From Leishmania mexicana MHOM/GT/2001/U1103 (taxonomy: Eukaryota; Euglenozoa; Kinetoplastea; Trypanosomatida; Trypanosomatidae): a DNA stretch of 64,000 bases. The notes under the pieces were generated by a model. That model was not told where the DNA came from, made no database searches, and saw nothing but the letters and a program-made list of their open reading frames with translations. Made by a program: the position numbers and the translations under genes. Location of the stretch: contig NC_018325.1 of assembly GCF_000234665.1 (NCBI RefSeq), forward strand, positions 353,012 through 417,011. The letters are read 5' to 3'. Shown one piece after another: positions 35,701 through 46,900 of the stretch; position 1 is the first letter of the stretch; each line of letters opens with the position of its first letter.

Positions 35701-38193
35701 TACCAGCGGATTGCGCACCACTACGAAGAGGTACACCAGTACGCCGAGGCAGAGAAGCTCTACATCAAGTGTGGCGCCGTCAGCGACGCCGTCGACATGT
35801 ACTCGCGCGCTGGCATGACCGACCACATGTACCGCGTTGCTCAGCGCCACCTCGAGCAGGACAAGCTGGTCGAACTCTTCGTAAGCCAGGCGAAGCAGCT
35901 GGAGACGAAGGGCGACTACGCAGCCGCCGAGCGCATATATCTGAAGGTGAACGATGCAGATGGTGCCATCATGATGTACCGCAAGAACCGCGACTACACG
36001 AACATGATGCGACTCGTGCAGGCGTACCGCTCCGGCTACGTTGTGCAGACGCACCTGGCGCTCGCCGCGCAGTTCCAGAAAGAGGGCAATCTCAAGGCAG
36101 CTGAGACCCACTTTATCGCCGGCAAGGACTGGAGCCGCGCCGTCTCCATGTACCGCGACCGCGATCTCTGGGACGACGCAGTGCGCATTGCCAAAGTGCA
36201 CGGCGGCGCCAACGCGGCGAAGCAGGTGGTCGTGTCGCGCGCGACGGTGATGGACAGCGAAGAGGGTGTGCGGCTGCTCGGCAAGTTCAATCTTATCGAG
36301 GCCGGCATCGAGGCGGCGCTGGAGAACTCCAAGTTTGACCTGGCACTCCAGTGGGCACAGCTAGCGCGGCCGGCGAAGGTGCCGTACGTGTACCTCAAGT
36401 ACGCCATGCACTACGAGGACCAGGGCGACTTCCGCATGGCCGAGGACGCCTTTATCAAGTCCGGCAAGCCGCGTGAGGCGATTGACATGTATGTACATCA
36501 GCACGACTTCACCGGTGCGATGCGTGTTGCTGAGAACTACGACCCGTCGGCGGTGCCGCACGTGTGCGCCGCCAATGGGCGTGTGTGCTTCCAGCAGGGC
36601 AACTACAAGGAGGCCGAGGCGCTGTTCCTGCGCGCGAACGCGCCGGAGACGCTGCTGAAGTTGTACGTCGACGCGAAGATGTTCTCCGAGGCGCAGCGGG
36701 TGGCGAAGGAGCACTGCCCGGAAATGCAGAGCGATGTGGCAAAGCGCATGGCGCTAAACTCGAACGATCCGCAGAAGGCCGGAGCGGTCTTGGAGGAGAA
36801 CAGCGAGTACCAGCTGGCCATTGACACCTACCTGGCGGCCACACCGGAGATGGTGCCGGACCCGGCGACACTCGCCAATCTGTGGGTGCGCGCCGTGAAG
36901 GTGGCGCAGAAGCACGCGCGCAACTTGCTGAAGGAGGTGCTGCGCAGCGCCATCGACAAGCTCAAGGCGGCGCAGCGCTACGTCGAGGCCGGCAAGTGCC
37001 TCGAGGACTGCGAGGACTACAAGGCCGCCATCAACATGTACGTACAGGCGCGCAAGTTCGACATGGCCGAAGCACTGGCGAAGCGTGTGAGCCCGGAGCT
37101 GGAGAACTTTGTGAAGCGCGCCATCGTGCAGGACAGCATCTCCGGCGGGTCCATGAAGGACGCCAAGGTGGTGGAGGAGATGGACCCCGATGTGGCCATG
37201 AAGGCGTACATCAGCAAGGCCGACTTTTCAAACGCACTGCGCATGGCGGCGCAGAGGTCGCCGGAGGAGGTGCAGTACGTGACGGGCCTGCAGGTGCAGC
37301 ATCTCCTGCGCCAAGGCGACCCGGTGCAGTGCCTCGAGGCGCTCAGCAAGAACACCATGGATTCGGACGACTTCCGCTTCTACGAGACGTGGATGTCGGT
37401 GGCACAGAAGGTGATCCCGCTGCTCCCGGGCGACGACACGGTGGCGACGCTGCTGCAGCCGCTGCATGACGGCCTTGTAAAGGTGGTGGACAGCATGACG
37501 CAGTCTGGCCAGAAGAGCGAGGACATCGCCAAGGCCACGGCGCTCGCGAGCGTGGTGCACATCTACTTCATGTCCCGAAAGATGGAGACCGAGTTGAACA
37601 TGCCGGACTTTGCCGTGCAGCTCATGCTCGGGCTGCCGCGCTGGATCCCGCATGTGGCGCCGGATAAGGCGTTCTACGACGCCGGCATGGCCGCGAAGCG
37701 CTCGGGGGTTGAGGGGATGCAGGACGTTGCCTTCCTCTACCTCAACCGCGCACTCGACATCAACGAGCGCATCGACGACGGCGACACGGACAGCAGCGGG
37801 ATCGACAACACGGACTTTGCTGTGACGGACTTCCCGAAGGTGTACCGCCTGCCGAAGGAACCCACCGTGGCGGCGCAGGCGATGGAGGAGGTGAACAACT
37901 GGGTGCTGACCGTGTCCATCGACAACACGGTCGCCTCGGATAGCCGGACGCTACCGATGGTTTCCGATCCGGAGAACGGAGAGCTGATGTTTGCCGGCTC
38001 CGTGAAGTCCCCGCACACAGGCAAAGTGTACCCGACGTGCGCAGTGACCGGCTACCCCGTCATCGGCGATGGTCTGACGAAGTGCGCCCAGTGCCATCGC
38101 CCGGCGAACCAGGCGGACTGGAACAAGTTTGTGCTGACGGCAAAGCGCTGTCCGTGGTGCGGCGCGGCGGCGAGCCCCAACTTCAAGGTGTAG
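32791..38193 (+). CDS. IFT172: intraflagellar transport protein IFT172
   Basis: Protein of 1800 residues, close to the usual IFT172 length. IFT172 is a subunit of the IFT-B complex that carries cargo along the flagellum and acts in turnaround at the tip. The N-terminal half holds WD40 repeats (about 1-600). Strings nearly shared with animal IFT172 are EQGERRDKF, GMAFSPDS, WKRDGSRLVTGS, DCCLRRYRMR and YLVAHTSATLLLGDL. From about 630 on, the protein is a helical TPR-like solenoid, for example RAIDAYKRGHAFSRAVEYAK and AADRIYLKV-type repeats. The C-terminus has VTGYPVIGDGLTKCAQC and CPWC, matching the conserved VTGYPV/NDWNKF end of the family, possibly zinc-binding. The ATG at 32791 aligns with the family start. 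No disruption is seen over 5.4 kb. Confidence 0.97.
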   Translation: MQVQFYQNIMKGQLGTARTQAICFSANNKRLAVADATRHIQLFDEQGERRDKFATKAASDKGGRGYIVTGMAFSPDSSLLAIAQSDNIVFVYRLGLEWGEKKAIRNKLSQTSPVTCVVWPNTFSQGVELIAFATLDGSVKVGMLKANKSHVLYSHDHPAVSMCTSRDNTKILTGHLDGTVYQYVLEASEDGAEVAGAKRLFVHSCAPYMLAWGESICAAGTDCQVAFYTPKSCQKPQVISFDMKDIGSFTGGVCNPSGQAVAIAGREQIRIFDLNIRSHKWEEGAVVYLPHSEGFSAMQWKRDGSRLVTGSVTGSVDVFDCCLRRYRMRGAYEFTYVSHSQVIVKRLASGTRLVLQSYMGFEIQKVNVYQDRYLVAHTSATLLLGDLVSHKLSEVPWQLTGREKFTFDNEQICMVFNVGELCLIEYGKNMILGTCRTEERNAHRISVRVLNPLASDAGAGAAGSGGAGGQRREVNTTTGSPLVSTSVPSSSGALDAYNSRCVIAYLIDRQTIQIDDLRSGVSIARVPHESKIDWLELDFRASRLLFRDKQHQLYLYDISRQQRTTLLSYCTYVQWVPRSDVAVAQSRLELCVWYNVESPERVTIVPIRGEVEGMERGNGKTEVIVDEGVSTVAYALDESLIEFRAAMEERDLDRACDLLERTSLSPGTEVMWSTLANVSLQEMKLFIAERCYAALGDVAKVNALQRIHQLAAKAKADSADATTGYEHYTVLAELYMMSQDFKRAEQLFLENGRVEDAMQMWEEMNCFDESLAIAESRGLDDVANRRARYFAWLMETRQYEKAGEMREKDGKFIDAINLYLRGGTPARAAQVVSVNNLKPEQQLLEAIAAALFKAQVFEVAGDFFDKLHMTDRAIDAYKRGHAFSRAVEYAKTAAPQQVVPLEEAWGDYLVSQKHVDQAINHYNEAGKYGKAVKAALDSRQWAKAAAILETQSNGGVGSSGGPVDAATKSAYQRIAHHYEEVHQYAEAEKLYIKCGAVSDAVDMYSRAGMTDHMYRVAQRHLEQDKLVELFVSQAKQLETKGDYAAAERIYLKVNDADGAIMMYRKNRDYTNMMRLVQAYRSGYVVQTHLALAAQFQKEGNLKAAETHFIAGKDWSRAVSMYRDRDLWDDAVRIAKVHGGANAAKQVVVSRATVMDSEEGVRLLGKFNLIEAGIEAALENSKFDLALQWAQLARPAKVPYVYLKYAMHYEDQGDFRMAEDAFIKSGKPREAIDMYVHQHDFTGAMRVAENYDPSAVPHVCAANGRVCFQQGNYKEAEALFLRANAPETLLKLYVDAKMFSEAQRVAKEHCPEMQSDVAKRMALNSNDPQKAGAVLEENSEYQLAIDTYLAATPEMVPDPATLANLWVRAVKVAQKHARNLLKEVLRSAIDKLKAAQRYVEAGKCLEDCEDYKAAINMYVQARKFDMAEALAKRVSPELENFVKRAIVQDSISGGSMKDAKVVEEMDPDVAMKAYISKADFSNALRMAAQRSPEEVQYVTGLQVQHLLRQGDPVQCLEALSKNTMDSDDFRFYETWMSVAQKVIPLLPGDDTVATLLQPLHDGLVKVVDSMTQSGQKSEDIAKATALASVVHIYFMSRKMETELNMPDFAVQLMLGLPRWIPHVAPDKAFYDAGMAAKRSGVEGMQDVAFLYLNRALDINERIDDGDTDSSGIDNTDFAVTDFPKVYRLPKEPTVAAQAMEEVNNWVLTVSIDNTVASDSRTLPMVSDPENGELMFAGSVKSPHTGKVYPTCAVTGYPVIGDGLTKCAQCHRPANQADWNKFVLTAKRCPWCGAAASPNFKV

Positions 38194-39635
38194 GCCCGCC
38201 CACCCGCAGGGTGGGCGTGGAGCGGGAAGGGGAGGGGGCCAATAAAAAAAGAATGCCATACCAATAGGGGCATTTTGCGGGCGAGAGACACACATATGCA
38301 TGCATACTCATGTGGTCACGCACACCGCGAGATGTGTGGCCCGGCACGTGCGTGCGTGCGTCTCGCCTCTCCTCTCCTCCTCGACGTGATGTAGATGTAG
38401 CAATGCCACGCGCAGGCCCCATTCTTTTCTCTCTGTACCTTCAGTTTCTCTGTGTGCGCCTGTGCGTGTGCGTGTGCGTGGAAGTGGGCCCACCCCGCCC
38501 CCGCTTGCTTGCTCGAACCCCTTTCTTATGTTTTCCCTTCCCGTCTTTCTTTTTTCCGGGTTACGGGTGCGCACTCGCTGCCCCAGCGCGTGTATGGCTG
38601 CGTCCATCTCTCTCTCTGTCCTTGTGTGTCCACGTGCGTGTGACTGCCGGAGTGGCTGGCTGCCTGCCTGTGAGCCCCTTTTCATGCCGAGGTGCTAGAT
38701 CTCTTCCAAGGGAGACGCGACTGCAGGCATGGCCGCGTATGCATTGCGCATGTTTCTCGATACATTTTCTCCAACGCATTGCTTCCCAGGGAAACCGACC
38801 AGGTAGCCGCCACAGCCATCGCGGGTCACGGATGTCTAGAGTGAGCGGGGGAGGGGGGGGGCAGCGGCGCTAAAGTGCACCTCTGCTTCCCTCTCACGGC
38901 CTCCGCTTCTCTCCTTCCTCGATCCCGGTGCAACGCTGGGCTGCGTGGCGGTCATTTTTCTCCTGATGCTGCGAGCCGTGCAGTGGTCTACACATTACTG
39001 TAGGCCCCTCCCCTCTACGAACACGACGGGTCTCTACTTGCCCACCCTCTTGTATGGAAAGCACGGACCTGCGGAGGGGAAGACGCACGGCAACTTCACG
39101 TGCGGCGTGCTCAGCAGGGGTGTGGGTGGGTGAGTGGTCGGTGTGACAGCGGCTGCTCCGCTTCGGTTGCTCCCTGCTTCCTCACTACGTTCCCCCCTTC
39201 TCTTTCTCTGGAGTCTCTCGCGCACTGCCTTCCACTTTCGTGTTGTCCCTCGTACACCCTTCGTGCCATGACAGGCTAACGCGCAGCAGCCGTAGCAGCA
39301 GCCGTTCCATCGCCGTAGTAGCATCCATCGACACGCGTCTGTCAACGACGAGCGCGTCGTCCGTCGGCCCTCCCCCACCACCCCTCCTCCTCCCTTTCTT
39401 CTGTCGTCGCGGACAAGGAGGCATTTGTAGTTCCTAGTGAGGCGCGCCCCATCCACTATCCATCGCCACACCGCAGCGGTGTTAGGAGTAGTCGTAGATT
39501 AGTGTGCCTGTGCGTCATCTGGGTGTACCCCCCCCCCCCGAAAACAGAAACCCGTTCCTGCTTCGTCACGAAATCACCGACGGCCCATACGCGCCCCAAC
39601 ACTCACCTTCCTTGCGTAAACTCCAAGTCGAAAAG
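38194..39635. other. intergenic spacer
   Basis: No gene seen in 1.44 kb. An AATAAAAAAAGAAT stretch near 38242 lies soon after the IFT172 stop. Other features are a CATGCATAC element near 38296, G-runs near 38848 and a C-run near 39528-39539 next to the following acceptor. Confidence 0.6.
39527..39547 (+). promoter_or_regulatory. SL trans-splice acceptor
   Basis: A run of 12 or more C residues is followed by GAAAACAG with the AG at 39546-39547, 89 bases before the ATG at 39636. Confidence 0.4.
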
Positions 39636-40064
39636 ATGGTGCGATATGTGCAGCGTCCGTGGTTCTCGCCGCTCGGCTTCATGGCGTCAAGCCCGACTGC
39701 CTACGTGCCAATGATGACCTGCATCGCCCTCGCCATGATCTTTCCGTTTCGCTACCAAATCTCCGAGTATTTTGAGCGCCAGCACGATGGCGCGCACGTG
39801 GAGCTGCGCCGCAAAGCTGTCAAGTACTACACTGAGATGGAGCGGATGCACCGTCGGCAGGCGCTGGTGAATCTAGAAAGCATTCAGGACGACAACGCGC
39901 CGCACCGCCTCAGCGCGGTGCTGTCGGTGGAGTCAACTCAGGCCGGCAACCTAGATCAAGAGTACAACTACTGGTACGCCCACGAGCGCGACGCGATCCG
40001 GGCAGAGAAGCTGATGATGGAGATCCGCGAGCTGAAGGCGAAGATGGCTGCTGACAGCGCGTGA
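39636..40064 (+). CDS. small single-pass membrane protein
   Basis: Protein of 142 residues that I do not recognise. It starts with a short basic stretch (MVRYVQRPW). One hydrophobic segment lies at about 22-38 (TAYVPMMTCIALAMIFPF). A charged, helical C-terminal part follows (FERQHDGAHVELRRKAVKYY, and at the end EKLMMEIRELKAKMAADSA). The layout of a short N-terminus, one span and a charged coiled tail is common among small mitochondrial inner-membrane or respiratory-complex subunits. No motif proves that location. Good third-position GC and a clear upstream acceptor support it as a real gene. The open frame reaches back to 39504, but that ATG precedes the likely acceptor. Confidence 0.7.
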   Translation: MVRYVQRPWFSPLGFMASSPTAYVPMMTCIALAMIFPFRYQISEYFERQHDGAHVELRRKAVKYYTEMERMHRRQALVNLESIQDDNAPHRLSAVLSVESTQAGNLDQEYNYWYAHERDAIRAEKLMMEIRELKAKMAADSA

Positions 40065-40961
40065 GAGAGCGAGGCGGGAGGCGCGAGGAAAGGCTGTGTT
40101 GATGGTCCCTCGCTCTCCTTACTCTCCCTGTGGTCGTGTTGGGTGTGCGCATGTTTAGCGTTGCATCATCGATGACACGCATTTCGCGTGTCAAGGTCGT
40201 TGTGGTGATGCCGTAGCGAGCGACACGGCGTCCAAGGGCTTGCCGAACAGTTACTTTTCTCTCTCGCTGCCTCGCTGGCTCCTCCTGCTCTTCGTGTGGT
40301 ATGAGTTAACTCTTATCATCATCGTCGTCGCCGTCGTCCTTATCTTCCCGCGCGAGTGGCAGAACGGAAAGCAAAACAGTGAACGCCGAGAACAAGGGAG
40401 AGGGGGCCTCTTTTCAACAACCCCGCCCCACCCCGAGCGTCCGTCTGTTCTTCTCACGCGCTTGCACAGCACAAGAGCGTGACCATGTCCGGGCGTGTGT
40501 GTGTGTGTGCGTGCGCGGGCGCGTGTCGAGCAACGATCTTCCCCTTGATGGCCACACGCACGCACACGCTAGCCACTTGGACGTAGTCTCTGCCTTTTTT
40601 CCCTAGACGACTGCACCCGTGCTGGGCATGACAGTCCTTGACCCCTCTCGACTCCCTTCCGTCCTTCCCTGTTCTGGCAGACCCTCGCACACCCCAGCTT
40701 GGGCACTCCTCTTGTTGTTGTTTGGATTTCATAGACGGCAGAGAATAGACGACACCGCACATCCCCCCACCCCCTTCCCTTCCTCCAACCTCAGCGTGCC
40801 CACATGCACGCACGGACCCGCTCCAGCTGAGCGACACACACACGTACACACGCACACGCACACACACGCATAGACGGACACACTGCACGTCGGACTCGCT
40901 CCGTTGTGCCTCTTTCACTTTTGGATTTTAAACGCCGACTTGGGCGCCATCTTCGCTCTTC
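40065..40961. other. intergenic spacer
   Basis: No gene seen. It has an ATCATCATCGTCGTCG-type patch near 40314-40335, a GTGTGTGTGTGCGTGCG stretch near 40495-40512 and (CA)-rich sequence near 40837-40868. Confidence 0.6.
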
Positions 40962-43900
40962 ATGAGTGAGCACACGAGCACCCATGCTGACTTGCCGCCC
41001 ATGTCTCGTGCCGACCTCGCTCCAGGGTGGGTGTTGGCGGCTGCGCCACGGACGACACCCACGACGGAGCTGGCTGCATCCGTTCCCTCCAGCGCGTCTG
41101 CTGACGCTGCGCCCTTTGCGCGTCACCTCGTTTCCACGAAGCGGGCATCCAGCCGCGATGTAGAGCCGTATCAGGCTTGTCGAGCACAGGTGGACCAGCT
41201 GCTGGAGCTGCAGAGCGAGCAGGTGGGTCTCGCTCAGTCCTTGAGGGCCGCGCTGCGCGTCGCGCCCATGCGGGCGAGCACCGCAAAACGAGTCATGGAT
41301 AACGTTGAGAACATTGCCCCGGACTGCCACGGTTGTAGCGGCAGCAGCAGCAGCAGCAGCTCACGTCAGCAAAAGCCGCCGAGTGCCGGCACCGAAGCAG
41401 ACTCCCAACCATCACCAACACCGTCATCGTTGCCATCGTTGGTGTCCTCTGTTACGTCTCTCGTGCACCGCCTGCATGTTCTCCAGCGCGAGTCCGCCGA
41501 GTTTGCCGCCACCCGATGCTTGCCTGCACTTGCGGAGCTCTTCGCCACCTTTGAGGCGTACTGGGTCTGGAAGCGCTCTTCGATGTGCGATGGCGGTGTG
41601 CAGGAAGAGGAGGAAGCCAGCGCCACACTTGCCGCTGCGAGTTCAGCTTCCACGCACCGTGCCATGGACGGCGCTACGACACCGAGCCAGGCGGCTCAGA
41701 AACGGCCCAGCCAGCAGCAGCGACCGCCAACGCTGCGTCAGCGCTACGATCAGGCGCTGCGTGTTCGTGACGAGCTCCTCAGCTTCCTGCAGCTACACGC
41801 CGAGGCGGTGCGTGCCTTGGATGTGCAGCTGGAGCAGTGGCGCCAATGTCGTGGCTCTGAGCCGGCGGCAAAGTCTGCGAGAGGATGGCTAACAGTAAGC
41901 CCTACGGGCACCAGTGGCGTACCTGTCGCTGTGCCACATGATGCCAACGCGCAGACCCGCACCCAGCGGTGTGAGTTCGAGGCTTATGTCTGTCAGCTTG
42001 TAGAGGTGTCACAGGCGACACACCACATCGCGCAACTTCTACAGGCTGCGCTACGGGCGTTGTGTCGTCCTTCTCCGCGCACTTCTCGGCCCTCACTCAA
42101 GCTGAGCGCGGATGCAGTGGTGGAGGACGAGAGCCTCTCCAGTTCCTCGAAAGCGCCACGGCAGGCGGAGGCGAATGCAGCCCCCTCGCCCGGCACCGAT
42201 GAGCGGCGGTTTGTTCGACTGCAAGCTCGATCTTCCGTCAACACAGGCGGGCTGGCCAACAGTCGCACGGACGCAAAGCGTGTCAGCGCGTATCCCTCGA
42301 CGGAGGGCAGCGGCAGACCATCATCGTCACCGGCGCCTAACACCAGTGGTACTGTGGGACGGCCGGAGTGCGTCCTCCGCAGTCTGTCGACTCCCAAAGC
42401 TCGAACCCTGAGAGGATGTGCAAAGCCGACGCCATGCGGCGACGCCAGATCGGTCAGCGGCACTGCGGGCGACGCACAATGCTCCTGGATAGATGCACTG
42501 TCGCCTCTCACTCCGCCTCCGACCGCTGCGACGGCTTCAGCGAGCCCGTCAGCTTCTCCATCACTCCGAATAGAACACAGTGAACCACATCAGCAGCTGC
42601 GGAGACAGCGACACGGTCGGGGTCGACTGTCACCCTCACCTTCACCACCAGGTGCCGCGGCTCAGGCGGAGGGCAGTGCTTCGCCGGAAGCCGCCTCGCA
42701 CTCGTCTTCGCTGTACGCGGCCCAGTCCACTGCTGGTGACGTTTCGCTATCGCCGCTGACGGTGCAACGTGGCACTGCCGCCGTCGTGCCGGCGCACTCG
42801 AGGGAGGAGAGCGCCGACAGGGAGCGTCATTGCCCTGTTCCAATGCCTTCCTTTTCCTCTTGGCTGGGAGGGCCAGGCGACGCTGAGGAGGACAGTGACG
42901 TTCAGGCTGCGGTGACGCCGGTCATCACCATGCGCCTTGCAGCCACTGGATCAGCGACGCGCAACCTTGGCGACGATGTAGCGAGTCGCTTGAGCGCCAA
43001 TGCAGAGCATCCGCCAAGGTCGGGGCGCCACATTGTTTCTCAAGACGGTGCTCGCTCGCTACTGCGTGAGTTGGCCTCAGCCTCAGCCGATGCTGCGGCC
43101 GGCGCGGATGAGCCGCTGCCCACGTGCCCTCAGCCACTCGTCAGTCGTCGCCGCGACGTCCCTGATGTGCCCGCATTCGCCGACAGCACTCGTGAGAGCT
43201 CTGCAGAGGTGACAGCCAACGCACCGGGCGTGACGGCCGTCTATGTGCCACCACCGTCCGAGCAGCCAGCGAGCTGCCACGACGACGCTTCAGTCACTGC
43301 CCTCACACCAGTGATCGTTGATGTGGCGAAGAGTGGAGAGGGCCACGCGGCATCACAGCCCTTTCCACCCCCGCCCCCTCCGCTGCAGCGCGCTTCAGCG
43401 ATGCATACAGCGGCCGCTGCGGCAGCGACGCGTGCATCTGTGTCCCGCAACACGAGCATGTCTCTGCACCTCCTGTCACCGCGATCACTCTCGATAGACG
43501 GCTCCGCGAGTCGCCGCACGACGTGCAATGAGTGCGGCGGTGCAGGGCAAGAGGGCCTCTCCAGTGCCGTCCGCGCAGCCTCGATTTCGACATCCCTGTG
43601 GCCGCGGCTGCATCACAGAGCGGTATCGCTGTCTTCCTCTTCTGCCGCATCGGTGCTACCCTCCGCCGATGTTGCGGGAGGTGCCCAGGTGGCGCGTAAC
43701 ACCACGGCGTTGGTGTATACGCCAAGTCACGCACTGACGAACGAACCAGAGGGCGGTGGGGGCGCAGCGAGCACCTACTCCACCTCGCGCACCGTAGACC
43801 CGAATTTCTACACAGCGCGTGCCAGCGGTGCTGGCGTCTCGCCACCTCCTGCCCTTGCTGCCACCTTTCATGGGTCTGCGAGCTCTGCGGGGCGGGAACC

Positions 43901-46900
43901 GTCGCCGACACCGCTAGAACCGACCCAGTACCCCGAGCAGCAGCAGCAGGGACGACAGGCACGCCATGCACAAGAGTGGGTCCGCACTTTTAGCCCCACG
44001 CCCCTGCCGCTGGACAGCCTGGAGAGGGAGCTAGATGAGGTTCAGCAGCGTCTTCAAGTACCCGCACCACCGCCGCATAGCTCACCGGCGCTCTCCGCAA
44101 GCAGCGCAGCGTCGGACAACCACACTGCGCCTTGGCCGCAGCGCCGTTCGCTGGAGGATCGCGCGATGCTAACCATGCGAGAAGAGCTCAAGGCTCTGCG
44201 TGCGGAGCAGCGTTATAGCTTACACAAGATGCGCAAGTACGTCAAGCACACGCTTGAGGAGGTGGCTGAAGCGGTCTCTGCACTGAGCAGCCACAACCAC
44301 AGCAGCAGAGGCAGCAGCTGCGCAAGCAGCCGAAGTCAGCGCTCTGGGACAGCACACGAGGGGAACGACAATGACGCTGATGCCTCTGCCGCAGGCGCGA
44401 GGGTCACCGTGGCAGCAGAGAAGCAGCGACACGCCTCACATGCGTCAGAGCAGGCCCGAGCCGACGCATTTGCGAAGTCGAACGAAGCGGCAAGTGCATC
44501 GGCTGCCATCAAGCTGAGCGGCAACTCAGCGACTCCCCCTTCTCGACTCTCGACCACCCAGCAGCAGCAGACGGCGCCTGCTGTGCCTGCATCTCCGCCA
44601 TCGAAGGCAGCGGAGCTGCAGCGTTCCTTGGCCGTGGCGGAGGCCAAGTCAGCGCGACTCGAGCAGCTCACTGTGCAGCTGAAGAAGCGGTTGTGGATGG
44701 CGGAACTGTCACGGCTGTCACCCACGTCGGCGACACCAGGGGCGGGAGAGCTGACGGCCACAGCAAAACGGCACCTTAGCCTGCGCGATGCGTTTGTGTA
44801 CGGCCTCTCGAGTGACGCCAGCGACCCAGAGGATTATGACGGCAGCCGGCCAAAAACTGGGCAGGCAAGCGGAGGTGTGGGCTATTCTGACGAAGACGGC
44901 TCGGCTGCCGATGGCGTAGCGGCCGAGGAGCGGGCAATGCTGTACCTAGTAGACCGCGAGCTGGGCTACCGCACTGCGCTGGATGCCCGCGCTCACTCTC
45001 AGCGTCGCCCGAGCGCACTTCGCCAGACGACGAGTGAGGCATATTCCTCTTCGCGCCTGGTGCCGTATGATGGCAGGCGCTCTTCTTCCACGGAGCACGA
45101 GCGCTCGCCCAACATGCGGTGCTTTGAAGACGACACAGCTACCTACCATGGGCTGGCAGTCACCTCGACGGGTTCCGCAGGCATCGCCGGGGGATACAGC
45201 GGCCGCCGACTTTGCTCGAGCTCTGCAGCACCCATCGGCGCTATCAGCGGCACAACGGCAACGCGGTCACTCGGCATTCTTCAGCAGCGTGCGTCCATCT
45301 TTCAAGTACTGCGTCAGAATCAAGCCGCATGGGACGCGCAGTCGTCTGCATCGACGGGGCCGCAGCAGCAGCAGCAGAGCGAACGCTCTCAGCTCTGTCC
45401 ACCACCACCGCTTCAACATTGTTCTGCAAACACAGTGGCGGAAGTGTCTGGAGAACTTACGGCATCGGTGCCGTCGAGAGCGCATTCATCGCCACCGAGT
45501 GCGACTCCGCAACCTCGTCCGCACCCTTACAACGCAGACCCCGCGTCGAGCAGGCACGGCAGAGAAGCAAACGGAGGAGCAGCAGTCGGCTTTCCGAGGC
45601 AACGTGTCTTCCCACACTACTACACCGCGATCTCTGGCGGCAGCGACACCGGCTTTGTCTCCGGGGCAGAGCTGCAAGCATCCACCTCGGCCAGCGCACT
45701 TCGCGCCGAGCAGGTGTTGCAGAATGCGAAGCGGCTCTTGCAGCGTCGAAGTGCGTCCCTAGCTGCGGGGCATCACAATATCAGCGACAACTCGCACACC
45801 AGTGCGTCGCTCTCGGGGGCCTTGCAGTCCTCCTTGACTGTCGCATCATCACCCCAGATGCGAGCAAACGCCGGGGATCACCGCTCTGAGATGCCTTATC
45901 ACCACGGAGAGGGTGCAACAGGAGGCGTGTCGGCGGCCCTTGTTGGCCGCTTCAGCCGGCCAGGCCAGTGGGGTGATTGCGTGGAGCAGCTTGACGGTGC
46001 CACACCTCCTCCACGCGCCTTTGCGGCGCCAGCTCTGCATTCTGGCATGACAGACGCGGCCACGGCTTTGCAGCGTGTCAGCGGCTCGCTGGATCGTGGC
46101 GCAGACAGCATCTCCGCGGCTGACAGTGGGCATGGGCCGCGCTCGCACCCTTCGTCGCCGGAGAGCGCCTACCACGGCTATGATACATCCCCATGCTCTG
46201 CCGTGGCGTATTCCACCAGCAAAATACCGCGTCCCTCTTCCCCATCCGCCGCCAAAGCCGCGCCGAAGTGGACGCAGCAGTGGTGCACGCCGACGTCGAC
46301 GGCCGCGGGCCCGCCGCTGCTGGCCGATGTGTCCCGTGCGACGACAAGTGTAGGGCCGCCAAGACACGCGCAACACCGTGTCGACAGCGCCACGTCGCCA
46401 ATCTCCCGCGACGGTGCTGAGGTCAGGACAACGGCGGGCCGCGGAGAGCGCGACGCCTACATCCACAGCGACGGCGGCTTGCACCATCGCGAGCTCAGCG
46501 CACGCACCGTCACGACTTCTATCGAGGGCGACTACAGCCCACCGTCGGACCGCACCACGGACACACGTAGCACATGCGGGTTCCGCAGCTCTTCTTCACC
46601 CTTGGATGCTGCTGTAGAGCAACATGTGCATGACAGCCGGCAAGAAGTACCGGTGGCCCTGACATCGCGGGTGGGTCAAAGTACGAGTCGCCGCACCTCG
46701 TGCTCAACGTCATCTACACTGTCGTGTGGCTCTGCTCAGCAGGAGTTGCTGGACACGCTGGAAAATCAGGAGTCCACCTTGGCAGCAGCCCTGAACCACC
46801 TTCAGGAGCAGCAGAGGCAGGTGAGGGAGAAGCATCAGCAGGTGTCGCTACTGGCAAAGCAGGCAGCCCTCGTCGCCCCTGCGCGGGCGCCATTACGGAC

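Noticed and set aside
34825..36201. 458-codon antisense frame within IFT172
   Set aside because: Mirror frame of a long GC-rich coding region; no independent start context or family match.
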